A stretch of DNA of 64,000 bases, taken from assembly GCF_900109915.1 (NCBI RefSeq), contig NZ_FOBU01000003.1, positions 165,460 through 229,459 of the forward strand, read 5' to 3'. Shown here piece after piece: positions 35,653 to 44,345 of the stretch. The DNA comes from Luteibacter sp. UNCMF331Sha3.1 (GTDB lineage: Bacteria; Pseudomonadota; Gammaproteobacteria; Xanthomonadales; Rhodanobacteraceae). Position 1 is the first letter of the stretch, and each line of letters opens with the position of its first letter. Made by a program: the position numbers and the translations under genes. The notes beneath the pieces are model-generated. The model was not told the origin of the DNA. It searched no databases and worked only from the letters and a program-made list of their open reading frames with translations.

Positions 35653-37196
35653 ACCGGCGCGTCGCGGTGTTGCGCAGTATCGGCATCGTCACGGTGTCGA
35701 CCTATATCGAGTACGCCCTCGGGCTCCTGATGAGCGTGTGGATCGCGCGTTCGCTCGGCCCGTCCGACTTTGGCCGCTACGCGTTCACCGTGTGGCTGTG
35801 TGGCTGGCTGATCGTATGTTCCAACCACGCGTTGACGACGTCGTCCACGAAGTTCATCGCCGAAGCCGACGGCATGGGCGACCCGGGGCTGGCGTCCCAC
35901 CTCGCGGCGCGGTTCTCCCGCATCCAGACGTGGAGCTCGCTGGTCGTGATCGTGCTCTTCGTCGCGGTGGGCTGGCTGTTCCGTCCGGCGGAATGGGACC
36001 AGTCGCTGCTGCCGATCATGGGGCTCGTCGTCGTGGCGGTCGTGGCCAAGGCGAACTACGCGATGCTCGTGGCGATCGGCAAGGGGCAGGAACGCTTCGA
36101 GCCCGAAGCCGTCGCGACGGTGGCGGGCGGTATCCTCGGCATGCTTCTCGTGCTCGCCGCGATGTTCATGCATGCCGGTCTCGTCACGTTCGTCGCGCTT
36201 TTCGCGGTGGCCTGCCTCGTGCTCAACCTCATCAACCGCTTCGCTTACCGCCGCTGCTGCCGGCCGTACGAGAGCGGTCCGATTCCCGAATCCGTCGCGC
36301 GGCGCGTCAACCGGCACCTGCGGCTGACCGCGGCCCTCGTGCTGATGGGATCGTTCCGTGTCGGCACGATCGAGGTCTTCCTGCTGAACACGTTCACGGG
36401 TTCGGTCGCGGTGGGTTATTTCGCGATCGCCGGCACGCTGACGCGCGGCGCGGTGCAGCTCTTCTCCGTCGGGCTCACCTCGACCCTGCTGCCCTACATG
36501 GCCAAGACCTATGGCGAGAGCGGCACGGCGCGCGCCGCACGGTTCCTGTCCGAGGCGACCCGCTTCTACTGGGCGGTCGGCATCGCCATCGCGGGGCTCG
36601 GACTCGTCACGACGCCCGAGATCGTTCGCCTCATGTACGGCACGCGTTACGTCGCCGCCATCCCGGCGATCGAAGCCACGCTGGTGCTCGGTGGCCTCCT
36701 GCTGATCGGCAATGGCATCGCCGCCTTCCAGACGGTGGTCGATCGCCAGGACGATCGCATCCGCATCGCCGTCGTCGCGCTCACGGCGAACGCGATCCTC
36801 GGTATCGCGCTCATCCCGCCGCTCGGGCTGGCCGGCGCGGTGCTCACGTATGCCGGCGCGCGCATCGTCGAGATGGCGCTGGCCGTGCATTACCTGCGGA
36901 AGGCGACCAGCGGCGGTCTCCCGGTCGCCGCCATGTCGCGCCTGTTCGTCGTGGGCCTCGTCGCCACGCTGGCGGCGTGGGCCGCGACGGAAGCCACGCC
37001 GTCGCGCATCGGGTTCCTCGTCGGGGTCGCCGTGTTCTGCGTGATCTACGTGCCCGGCAGCATGCTCGTGCGCTACTGGACGGACGACGACCTGACGCTC
37101 ATGTCGGGCATCGGTCGTCGCCTGGGACCACCGGGGCGCTTCGTCGCCCGTCTCCTCGATGCCGTCCACCCACCGGTGGCGAAGGCGAATCCATGA
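35649..37196 (+). CDS. Wzx-type polysaccharide flippase
   Basis: This 515-residue integral membrane protein has about 12-14 hydrophobic helices and the MATE-like/polysaccharide-synthase pattern: the N-terminal helix VSTYIEYALGLLMSVWIARSLGPSDFGRYAFTVWL is the standard Wzx opening. It should flip undecaprenyl-linked repeat units to the periplasm. Start and stop overlap neighbours by 4 bp. A minus-strand O-antigen-ligase-like protein in the facing operon is the likely polymerase or ligase partner. Confidence 0.9.
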   Translation: MNRRVAVLRSIGIVTVSTYIEYALGLLMSVWIARSLGPSDFGRYAFTVWLCGWLIVCSNHALTTSSTKFIAEADGMGDPGLASHLAARFSRIQTWSSLVVIVLFVAVGWLFRPAEWDQSLLPIMGLVVVAVVAKANYAMLVAIGKGQERFEPEAVATVAGGILGMLLVLAAMFMHAGLVTFVALFAVACLVLNLINRFAYRRCCRPYESGPIPESVARRVNRHLRLTAALVLMGSFRVGTIEVFLLNTFTGSVAVGYFAIAGTLTRGAVQLFSVGLTSTLLPYMAKTYGESGTARAARFLSEATRFYWAVGIAIAGLGLVTTPEIVRLMYGTRYVAAIPAIEATLVLGGLLLIGNGIAAFQTVVDRQDDRIRIAVVALTANAILGIALIPPLGLAGAVLTYAGARIVEMALAVHYLRKATSGGLPVAAMSRLFVVGLVATLAAWAATEATPSRIGFLVGVAVFCVIYVPGSMLVRYWTDDDLTLMSGIGRRLGPPGRFVARLLDAVHPPVAKANP

Positions 37197-38347
37197 ACTA
37201 CGTCTCGTCGACCCTCCATACGCTGGAAGCCCTGGCCGCGCTTCGCGACGAGCTCGCGCACGTGGCAGAGCAGCACGCCGCGTCCAGCGGCATCGTGCAG
37301 CATCCGGACTGGCTCGCCTACGAAGTGTCCAGCCGGCGCGACGGCACCCGCCCGCATGTCGTGGTCGTGCGCGACGGAACGGGCAGGGTGGCCGGCTACG
37401 TGCCGTTGTTGTCCATCGACCACACCGCGCGGCTCGATCTCGCCGGGCGTCGCGTGAGCGTGTATCGCGGCGCGGCGCTGCGCCTGCTGGGGGGCGGCGT
37501 GGTGGCGTCCGAGGCCGAACGCGCGACCGTCGAACTGGTGGCGGCACGCCAGCTCGCCGGCGATCCGGATGTCCGCGTGCTGCGCATCCAGGAGGCCGAC
37601 CTGCCGAACCGTTTCGCGGCGATCCTCTCCGCGGGCGGCGCCATGCGTGTCGTGCCCGCGCACCTGCTCGACCAGGTGCACTGGTCGATCGATCCGCAGG
37701 CCTCGTCGGCGTCGTGGCTCGACGCCATGGACAAGAAGAAACGCACGGATCTCACGCAACGCGTGGGACGCGCCTATCGCAAGCTCGGTGGCGACGCCGC
37801 CCTGCATACGTTCGACCGCGCCGAGGACATGCCGCGCTACTGCAGCCTGATGAATGTGCTGTACGCCCGGACCTGGCATCACGACGATCTTCCCACCGAC
37901 TGGGAGGCGCCGGAGCGCGTCGCGCTGTTCCAGCGCCTCGCGGCCGCCGGACAGCTGATCGGCCACCTCGTGCTTCGCGACGGTCGCCCGCTCGCCTATG
38001 TCCACGGCTACCGCGTGGCGGGGACGTATCTGGTCGACGATCTGGGTTACGACGATGAGGTCGCGAAGGTCGGTATCGGCTCCGTGGCCGTGTTTCAGGC
38101 CGTGCGCGCGTTGCTCGACCGCTACCCGGGCGAGCGGATCAGCTTCGGCTACGGGGACAACCAGTACAAGCGGCTGCTTTCGACCCGATCCGAGCCGTGC
38201 GGATCGCTTTACGTGGTGCGTCCGACCCGGTCGACCGCTGGCTTTCGCGTCTACGGGCCGGTGCGCTGGCTGTACCGCGGCCTCCATCGCGTGCGCGCCG
38301 ACCTCCGTGCGCGACGGGCAGGCGACGTGACCAGCGCGTCGTCGTGA
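37193..38347 (+). CDS. FemAB/GNAT-like acyltransferase of the EPS locus
   Basis: This 384-residue protein has an N-terminal subdomain (residues about 20-170) and a GNAT/BioF2-like domain (about 175-320). The second contains SWLDAMDKKKRTDLTQRVGRAYRKLG, YCSLMNVLYARTWH and LVLRDGRPLAYVHGYRVAGTYLVDDLGYD, the pattern of FemAB-related proteins found in exosortase-A EPS loci. FemAB proteins use aminoacyl donors to build peptide branches, while other members acylate sugars. In a locus with an NRPS line it is a candidate for joining an aminoacyl or peptidyl group to the polysaccharide; that link is inferred only from context. Confidence 0.82.
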   Translation: MNYVSSTLHTLEALAALRDELAHVAEQHAASSGIVQHPDWLAYEVSSRRDGTRPHVVVVRDGTGRVAGYVPLLSIDHTARLDLAGRRVSVYRGAALRLLGGGVVASEAERATVELVAARQLAGDPDVRVLRIQEADLPNRFAAILSAGGAMRVVPAHLLDQVHWSIDPQASSASWLDAMDKKKRTDLTQRVGRAYRKLGGDAALHTFDRAEDMPRYCSLMNVLYARTWHHDDLPTDWEAPERVALFQRLAAAGQLIGHLVLRDGRPLAYVHGYRVAGTYLVDDLGYDDEVAKVGIGSVAVFQAVRALLDRYPGERISFGYGDNQYKRLLSTRSEPCGSLYVVRPTRSTAGFRVYGPVRWLYRGLHRVRADLRARRAGDVTSASS

Positions 38348-38444
38348 ACACGCGCCTCGGCCGGACGGCCTAGGCCCACGTTGGATGGGAAATCGCGTGG
38401 CGAGGGCGCAATCTCGCCGGTATCCACCACCTTTCGGGGAACCC

Positions 38445-39266
38445 ATGAACGCGCACGTCGACGCTCGTCCCTACCAGGAAGCGACGGCACGGATGCCACT
38501 GCTCCGCACCATCCTCGAGGCGCGGTACAAGCGCCGGTTCTTCGCTCACCGCGAACTCGCCTATCACCTGTACCGTGGCGCCTACCGCACGTACGACGAA
38601 GCCCAGGCGAGCATTCCCGCGGCGAGCACGAGCGGCTACGACAACGCGGAATCCGCCGATCTCTATCGCGAGCGGACGCGCCGCATCTTCATCAACGACT
38701 ATCCGATGATCCACTGGCTCGGCCGTTTCTTCGCGGAAGGCGCGAAGGACGTCTTCGACGTCGGTGGGCACATCGGCATCGCGTATTACGCCTACCAGAA
38801 GTATCTCGCGTATCCCGCGGGCCTTCGCTGGTCGGTGATGGACGTGCCGGCGGTGAACGCCGCCGGCGAGCGCTGGGCGAAGGAACACGATCCGTCGGGC
38901 CGCCTGCGCTTCGCGGACGACATATCGGGCGCCTCGGGGGCGGACGTGCTCTTTGCCGCGGGTTCGTTGCAATACCTGAGCTATTCGCTCGCCGATGCGA
39001 TCGCGGCCATGCCAACCCGGCCGAGGTTCCTGCTGCTCAACTCGGTGCCGGTGCACATGCGCGAGTCGTATTACACCGTGCAGAACATCGGCACGGCCTG
39101 CTGTCCCTACCACGTGACGGCGGAGCGCGAGTTTCTCGGCGGCCTTTCGTCACTGGGTTACGAGCTGCAGGACCGCTGGGAGAATCCGCAGCGCTACTGC
39201 ATCGTGCCGTTCCATCCGGAGCTTTCGCTCGACCGGTACTTCGGGTTTGCGTTTCGGTTGAGGTGA
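38445..39266 (+). CDS. TIGR04325-like methyltransferase
   Basis: This 273-residue protein has a class I methyltransferase SAM-binding loop (DVFDVGGHIGIAYYAYQKYL, about residues 105-124), an acidic second strand WSVMDVPAVNAAG and a FAAGSLQYL motif in place of the usual post-IV region. Length and sequence style match the TIGR04325 family from polysaccharide clusters, probably O-methylating a sugar. It is last in the plus-strand EPS operon, 97 bp after the FemAB-like gene. Its stop codon TGA is the first base triplet of a 286-bp inverted-repeat arm. Confidence 0.8.
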   Translation: MNAHVDARPYQEATARMPLLRTILEARYKRRFFAHRELAYHLYRGAYRTYDEAQASIPAASTSGYDNAESADLYRERTRRIFINDYPMIHWLGRFFAEGAKDVFDVGGHIGIAYYAYQKYLAYPAGLRWSVMDVPAVNAAGERWAKEHDPSGRLRFADDISGASGADVLFAAGSLQYLSYSLADAIAAMPTRPRFLLLNSVPVHMRESYYTVQNIGTACCPYHVTAEREFLGGLSSLGYELQDRWENPQRYCIVPFHPELSLDRYFGFAFRLR

Positions 39267-39549
39267 CGGCTCGGCTTCGCCATCGCGTTCGGTTTGCGCT
39301 GTCGCGAAGAGCCGTCGGCCGCCGCCCTCGGCGCTCCGGGCTTCACCGTCGCTTGGGGAAGGATGCCGCTGCGCGGCCATGTTCGATGGCTGACGCCCCT
39401 GCGCGCCCGCGCGGCGAGCGGGGGTTTTCGACTCGGCTCCTGCCTCGACGAAAACGGCCGGCCATCCGGGCCGGCCCCCTGCGGGCCTGATCCGCTCGCC
39501 GCGCTCGGTTGCGCAAGTCGCGCCGAGGGCGGCGGCCGACGGCTCTGCC
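39264..39549. repeat. left arm of a large inverted repeat
   Basis: This 286-bp arm is the imperfect reverse complement of 39917-40202, with most positions matching and a 46-bp perfect block at 39418-39463. It begins exactly at the TGA of the methyltransferase gene. Inside are secondary hairpins (GTTTTCG...CGAAAAC and GGCCGGCC...GGCCGGCC). Reading frames within it translate into repetitive Arg/Pro/Ala text and are not taken as genes. Confidence 0.85.
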
Positions 39550-39916
39550 AACCGGCGAGGCAAGCTGCCTGTGTAGGAGCCGCTATAGCGGCGAGCTCGT
39601 GTGGGAGCGGCCTTGGCCGCGATAGGTGCTTGCCGCAAGCACCCATCGCGGCCGAGGCCGCTCCCACAAAAGTGCGGCGGCGAGCACCCATCGCCAGCAG
39701 GCTGGCTCCCACCTGGCGGTAGTCGTCTTGTCGCCAGCCGGCGCCTCGGCGGTGGGCGAGGCAAGCAGTTTGGTAGGAGCCGCTATAGCGGCGAGCTCTT
39801 GGCTTTATGTGGGAGCGGCCGAGGCCGCTCCCACAGGAAAGCAGCCGAAGGCGTCGCGCGCTGCGGTCAGAGGACTTGCCACACGGCTGCTTTTCCCACC
39901 CGGCGCCTCAACGGTC
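39550..39916. repeat. core of clustered REP hairpins between the inverted arms
   Basis: This 367-bp core has no gene. It contains two identical 26-bp units starting GTAGGAGCCGCTATAGCGGC (39573-39598 and 39773-39798), a long hairpin 39601-39667 with GTGGGAGCGGCC arms, a half-unit ATCGCCAGCAGGCTGGCTC at 39690, and a compact perfect hairpin 39809-39834 (two 12-bp arms around GA). It is the densest REP cluster of the window. Confidence 0.85.
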
Positions 39917-40202
39917 GGCAGAGCCGTCGGCCCTCACCCTCGTCGCGACTTCTGGAGGCGAGGGATTCGCGCGGAAAAGGCCCGAAGGGGGCCGGCCTGG
40001 ACGGCCGGCCGTTTTCGTCGAGGCAGGAGCCGAGTCGAAAACCCCCGCGCGAAGCCCGTGCGCGCCGGGGCGCAGCCATCAGACACGGCCGCGCAGCGGC
40101 CTCCTTACCCAAGCGACGCCGGAGCTCGGAGCGGCGAGGGTGAGGGCCGGCGGCTCTTCGCGGCACGCGCAAGCCAAACGCGACGGCGAAGCCGAGCCGT
40201 CA
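39917..40202. repeat. right arm of a large inverted repeat
   Basis: This is the partner of 39264-39549, in opposite orientation and the same length. Read on the minus strand it begins exactly at the TGA of the convergent deacetylase-like gene, so both operons run straight into the same sequence after their stop codons. The strong pairing potential suggests a two-sided transcription end or a MITE-like mobile repeat. Confidence 0.85.
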
Positions 40203-41378
40203 GCAAGCGACAACCGCATCCCCGACCACGACCTTCCGCGGCTTACCGAGCTCGAAGTCGCGATACAGGCCAGGATCCCCCGTCATGCCGGCTTCCGCCG
40301 CCTTCGCGATGTTGTACATCTCGCGGGCGGTCACGTAATGGAGCACGTAGCGCTTGCCGTCGTTGTAGGCCGATTCGAGATACGTGTGCATGTCGTCCAC
40401 CGGCTTGCCGAGCAGCGTGTCCATGTCGCGCTCCTGCGTGCCGTGGGTATGTACCTTCACGAACACCCACTCCGGACGGCCTTCGACGTGGATGCCCGTG
40501 CGCACCCACTGGTCGACACGTGTCGTCGACGGCGGACAACCGCGCCGGACATCGGCGTTCTCGATGCGCGGAACGATGCCGAAGCGGCGATCCTTCCAGT
40601 TGAGACCCAGCGGTCCCTGGATGATGAGCAGGTCGCCGGTGGGCTTGCCGCCGACGCGCATGGGCACGCCGGTGTCGTGCGACTTCGGCTTGTGCGGATC
40701 GTCGGTCGCGTAGTAGATCGCGTTGGAAAGGCGCGTCTGCGTGTCGCTGGGCGCGGAGGGCAGGGTGAAGTCGGCGTAGCAGCCCAGTTCGCGCAGGAGG
40801 ACGAGTTCGTTGTCGATGCCGCACCAGCGGCCGTCGGCGCGCGAGTTGTCGAGGCACCAGTTGCCGTGGATGAATGCGAAGCGCAGCTGGCCGGTGACGG
40901 GATCGCGCGGCAACGCGCCATGCTTCTCGTGCAGCAGGCGGTTGAAGCGGTCCATGGTGACGACGAAATTCTCGGGCGTATCGTTGTCGTGGTGCAGGTG
41001 GATCTCGATCTCGCCGAACCCGTCGGCGCAGAGCGCGGCGATCTTGTCGAGGTGTTCCTCGACGTATTCCTCTTCGGGATAGAAGAAGCTGTGCTGCGGC
41101 ACGACGCCGTCCGCGTCGCGGTGGCGCGAGGCGAGCGCGCGGTATTCGACACACCAGCGGTCCACCCGCCGGCGCTGCGTGGCCATGTCCACACGACCCC
41201 AGTTGGGCTCGAAGTGGTCCACGAAACAGAAGAGCACGTGCACCGGACCTTCCGCTTTCGGCGGCGCCCGGCGCGTCAGGTAACCCCACAGCCAGTACTG
41301 CATGTTGCGCGCGCGGATGGCGACGGTGACCGCGACGGCGGCCAGCAGGACCAGGGTAAGCAGGGCGATGGCGATCAC
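40200..41378 (-). CDS. polysaccharide-deacetylase-like protein, membrane anchored
   Basis: This 392-residue protein has an N-terminal membrane helix (VIAIALLTLVLLAAVAVTVAIRA from the GTG at 41378). A soluble domain follows with acidic/His motifs in the order VDHFEPNWG, HSFFYPEEEY, GEIEIHLHHDND, FIHGNWCLDNS, ADFTLPSAP and VFVKVHTHG. These look like metal-site strands of a NodB-like barrel in rearranged form. I recognise it as a conserved EPS-locus protein rather than a classical deacetylase. It is the last gene of the minus-strand operon; its GTG start overlaps the stop of the preceding glycosyltransferase. Confidence 0.7.
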   Translation of the reverse strand: MIAIALLTLVLLAAVAVTVAIRARNMQYWLWGYLTRRAPPKAEGPVHVLFCFVDHFEPNWGRVDMATQRRRVDRWCVEYRALASRHRDADGVVPQHSFFYPEEEYVEEHLDKIAALCADGFGEIEIHLHHDNDTPENFVVTMDRFNRLLHEKHGALPRDPVTGQLRFAFIHGNWCLDNSRADGRWCGIDNELVLLRELGCYADFTLPSAPSDTQTRLSNAIYYATDDPHKPKSHDTGVPMRVGGKPTGDLLIIQGPLGLNWKDRRFGIVPRIENADVRRGCPPSTTRVDQWVRTGIHVEGRPEWVFVKVHTHGTQERDMDTLLGKPVDDMHTYLESAYNDGKRYVLHYVTAREMYNIAKAAEAGMTGDPGLYRDFELGKPRKVVVGDAVVAC

Positions 41379-42541
41379 GCGGCAACTCCGTTCGGTACCA
41401 GCGTGAGCAACTGTTCGGCGTTGTTGCGCCATTGCCGCTCGCTGGCGATGTAGTGTCGCGCGGCGTCACCCACGCGCCTGCGTTCGTCGGCACGCTGGGC
41501 CAGTTCGAGCACGCGCTCGACGCAGGCCGCGGCGTCGCCCCGCGGGAACAGCCAGCCCGTGTGGCCATCGGCGATCACTTCGGCGACCGGCGCGTAATCC
41601 GGCGCGACCACGGCGACGCCCATGCCCATGAACTCGAACAGTTTCATGGGAGAGCCATAGTGGTTGGAATTCGGCAGGACGGCATAGTCCATGCAGGCGA
41701 TCCAGCTCGCGACCTCGTCGTGCGGGACACGACCGGGCAGCAGCACGCGATCCGCCAGCCCTCGCGCCGCGATCAGCTCCCGCACGGCGGGCAGCGTCTT
41801 GCCGTCGCCGACGAGCACGAAGGCGAGGTCGGGCACCGCGTCGAGGCGGCTCGCGATGGCTTCCACGAAGCCGTCAACGCCGTGCCAGTGGGCGAACACC
41901 CCGATATGGCCGCACACGATGCGGCCGGTAAGGCCCCGCTCGGCACGCAGCGCGTCGCGGTCGAACTTCGCCGGATCGAAGCGCGGCAGGTCCACGGCGT
42001 TCGGCGAGACGACACTCGGCGCGATGTCGCCGTAGGCCTCGTTGGCCAGATCGCGGAAATACGTGGAGATGAAGACCAGTCCGGTGGCATGGCGCAGGCA
42101 CCAGCCTTCGATTCGCCTTGCCAGCCGTTTCATCACCAGCGGCCTGACCCGTTCGACGAGCGCCGAGTCGTTGATCTCGAGCACCACGGGGATGCCGCGC
42201 CGGCGGGCCATCCAGATCGTGGCGAACAGGAAGAGCGAGTACCGCTCGTAGATCAGGCGGGGCGGTGCCGTGCGCCAGGCGCGTCGCATGCGCAGCATCG
42301 TCACGCCGTTGTAGAGCAGCTCCAGCAGTTCGAACACGACGCCGGGCAGGCGGCTGACGAGGCCTGCGAGGCGTCCGCGCGCGGGTGCGGTGGCGCTTTC
42401 GGTCTCGCGTTCCGGGTCGGCGCCGGGGAACGACATCACGTCGACGTCGTGACCGAGCTCGCGCAGCGCCCCGACGATGCCGCGAATGTGCACGCCTTCG
42501 ACGTGGCGTCCGCGCGTGCGGTGATGGTAGAGGATCCTCAC
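41375..42541 (-). CDS. glycosyltransferase family 4 protein
   Basis: This 388-residue GT-B glycosyltransferase starts at GTG 42541 (VRILYHHRTRGRHVEGVHIRG, the usual N-terminal acceptor-side loop). Its C-terminal half has CGHIGVFAHWHGVDGFVEAI, LVGDGKTLPAVREL, GRVPHDEVASWIACMDYAVLPN and YGSPMKLFEFMGMGVAVVA, where a single glutamate stands in the EX7E position. It transfers one sugar of the EPS repeat unit. It overlaps both neighbours through GTGA sequences. Confidence 0.88.
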   Translation of the reverse strand: MRILYHHRTRGRHVEGVHIRGIVGALRELGHDVDVMSFPGADPERETESATAPARGRLAGLVSRLPGVVFELLELLYNGVTMLRMRRAWRTAPPRLIYERYSLFLFATIWMARRRGIPVVLEINDSALVERVRPLVMKRLARRIEGWCLRHATGLVFISTYFRDLANEAYGDIAPSVVSPNAVDLPRFDPAKFDRDALRAERGLTGRIVCGHIGVFAHWHGVDGFVEAIASRLDAVPDLAFVLVGDGKTLPAVRELIAARGLADRVLLPGRVPHDEVASWIACMDYAVLPNSNHYGSPMKLFEFMGMGVAVVAPDYAPVAEVIADGHTGWLFPRGDAAACVERVLELAQRADERRRVGDAARHYIASERQWRNNAEQLLTLVPNGVAA

Positions 42542-43176
42542 CGCGAGCTCCCCGGCAGCGCGGCGAAGCGCATCCCCTGCGACAGCCATTCGGGCAGCAG
42601 CACGTCGAGCGCGTCGGCCGCCTTGTCGCTGTCGTCGTGCATCAGCACGATGTCGCCCGGTGCGGGCGGATCGTTACGCAGGCGGTCGATGAGTGCTTCG
42701 ACCGGCCGGTCCTGGTAGTCGAGGCTGTCGTACGACCAGTACACGAGGCTGCGCTTGCGACGGGCGAAGTGCGCGAGCAGCTGCGCGCCGACGTAACCGT
42801 GCGGCGGACGCATGCGATGGTGAGGCCGATCGTCGAAGAGCCGAAGCAGGGCATCGGTACGGTAGACCTCGTCCAGCTGCTTCGTCAGGTTCATGTTGTC
42901 GAACGACCAGTGGCTGTACGAATGATTGCCGATCATGTGGCCGTCGGCGACGATCCGCTGCACGATTTCGGGGTATTGCTCGATCTTCTCGCCCACGAGG
43001 AAGAAGCTCGCCTTCACCTCGTGCCGGGCCAGCGTATCGAGCAGTTTCGGCGTGTGCCCGGGCTCGGGGCCGTCGTCGAAGCTGAGGTAGCGCAACGCGG
43101 CGTCGCGCGTGCGCGTCATGACCAGCTTCTCGGGCAGCAACCCCAGAAGGTCCTGTTTTTTCGGTTTCCAGTTCAT
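42538..43176 (-). CDS. NodB-family polysaccharide deacetylase
   Basis: This 212-residue protein is almost only a NodB domain. It has LSFDDGPEPGHT (catalytic base and metal aspartate), GNHSYSHWSF (metal histidines), RPPHGY and the C-terminal LMHDDS. No signal peptide is visible, so it may act on lipid-linked precursors in the cytoplasm, or be exported another way. It likely de-N-acetylates a hexosamine in the EPS. ATG at 43176 overlaps the preceding glycosyltransferase stop by 4 bp. Confidence 0.9.
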   Translation of the reverse strand: MNWKPKKQDLLGLLPEKLVMTRTRDAALRYLSFDDGPEPGHTPKLLDTLARHEVKASFFLVGEKIEQYPEIVQRIVADGHMIGNHSYSHWSFDNMNLTKQLDEVYRTDALLRLFDDRPHHRMRPPHGYVGAQLLAHFARRKRSLVYWSYDSLDYQDRPVEALIDRLRNDPPAPGDIVLMHDDSDKAADALDVLLPEWLSQGMRFAALPGSSR

Positions 43177-44345
43177 GCGTTCGCGCCAAGATGGGCCGGC
43201 GATCCGGCGGCGACACGGCCGAGCATGCGCTCCAACCGATCGATGTTCTCGTCCCAACGGAAGCTCGCGGCGTGCGCCGCGATCGCTTCCGCGTCGAAGT
43301 GGCGTTCGAAGGCCTCCACTAGCGCCACGCCCAGCTCGTGCGGCTGGTGCGCCGGCACGAGGATGCCCGCGTGCGGCGGGACCACCTCGGGAATGCCGCC
43401 CACGCTCGTGGCGACCACCGGCGTGCCGCACGCCATGGCTTCGAGCACCACGTTCGGCACGCCTTCGTTGTGGCTGGGCAGGCAGAGCACATCGGCGGCC
43501 ACGAACCAGTCGGCCAGGGCGGCATGGTCGACCGCACCCGCGAAGCGCACGGCCGGCGCGCAGCAGAGCGAGGCGGCGCGGTCTTCGAGGTTCGCCCGGC
43601 ACGGACCATCGCCGACGTAGATGAGGCGCGCGTCGTGGTGGCGCTTCACCAGCGTCGGGAAAGCCTCGATGAGGTCGTGGCATCCCTTGGTCGCCTTGAG
43701 GTTGCCTGCGTAGAGCACCAGGGGTACCTCGGGCGGTAGTCCCAGCCGCACCCGGGCCGCGCGACGGTCGCCGCGATGGAAGATACGGGTGTCGACGCCG
43801 TTGTAGATGGCTTCCATGCCGTCGGGTCGCGCACCGAGTGCGATCGCCTTCGCGGCGAGTGCCTTGCTCACCGCCAGCACGCCCCCCGCGCCGCGCAGCG
43901 CGGCGCGGATCTGCGGGCGGCGCAGGCGCGATTCCGCCTGCACGTTGAGGTCGCTGCCGTGCACCTTCACCACATAGGGAATGCCGAGCAGGCGGGCGAC
44001 CCACGCGGCGCCGGCGGCATCCGGGTACGCCCAGCTCGCGAGCATCACGTCGTAGCGGGCGCGGCGGATCTCGCGGCCGCGCTGCCACATCATGCAGGCG
44101 AAGAAGCAGAACGCGTTGAGGAAGCGCGCGACCCCGGGCGGATGGTAGAACGTGAAGTAATCGGTGTGGACGCCTGGTACGCGCACGTCGTCGCGGCGTT
44201 CGCCCGCGCGCTCGCGGAAATCGACGGCGGTGAGCACGTCCACCTCGTGGCGTTCACCCAGGCGCTGGAACTGCTGGCGGTTGAAGGTGCCGCGCCGCGG
44301 ATCCCATGGCGTGGGGAAGAGATTCGTCACGACGAGGACTTTCAT
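43173..44345 (-). CDS. glycosyltransferase family 4 protein
   Basis: This 390-residue GT-B enzyme has an N-terminal MKVLVVTNLFPTPWDPRRGTFNRQQ and VKVHGSDLN. The donor domain has VLYAGNLKATKGCHDLIEAF, YVGDGPCRANLE and the EX7E motif within HNEGVPNVVLEAMACGTPVV. It adds a sugar to the lipid-linked EPS repeat unit at the cytoplasmic face. It overlaps the neighbouring genes by ATGA on both sides. Confidence 0.92.
   Translation of the reverse strand: MKVLVVTNLFPTPWDPRRGTFNRQQFQRLGERHEVDVLTAVDFRERAGERRDDVRVPGVHTDYFTFYHPPGVARFLNAFCFFACMMWQRGREIRRARYDVMLASWAYPDAAGAAWVARLLGIPYVVKVHGSDLNVQAESRLRRPQIRAALRGAGGVLAVSKALAAKAIALGARPDGMEAIYNGVDTRIFHRGDRRAARVRLGLPPEVPLVLYAGNLKATKGCHDLIEAFPTLVKRHHDARLIYVGDGPCRANLEDRAASLCCAPAVRFAGAVDHAALADWFVAADVLCLPSHNEGVPNVVLEAMACGTPVVATSVGGIPEVVPPHAGILVPAHQPHELGVALVEAFERHFDAEAIAAHAASFRWDENIDRLERMLGRVAAGSPAHLGANA

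Noticed and set aside
39550..39916. CRISPR array in the repeat-dense region
   Set aside because: The repeats are self-complementary, unevenly spaced, of different classes and lack regular spacers; no cas gene is nearby.
39294..40143. Open frames through the inverted-repeat element (for example about 140-180 codons)
   Set aside because: They translate the repeated DNA into low-complexity Arg/Pro/Ser/Gly text, occur in several frames and both arms, and have no ribosome site; they reflect the repeat, not genes.
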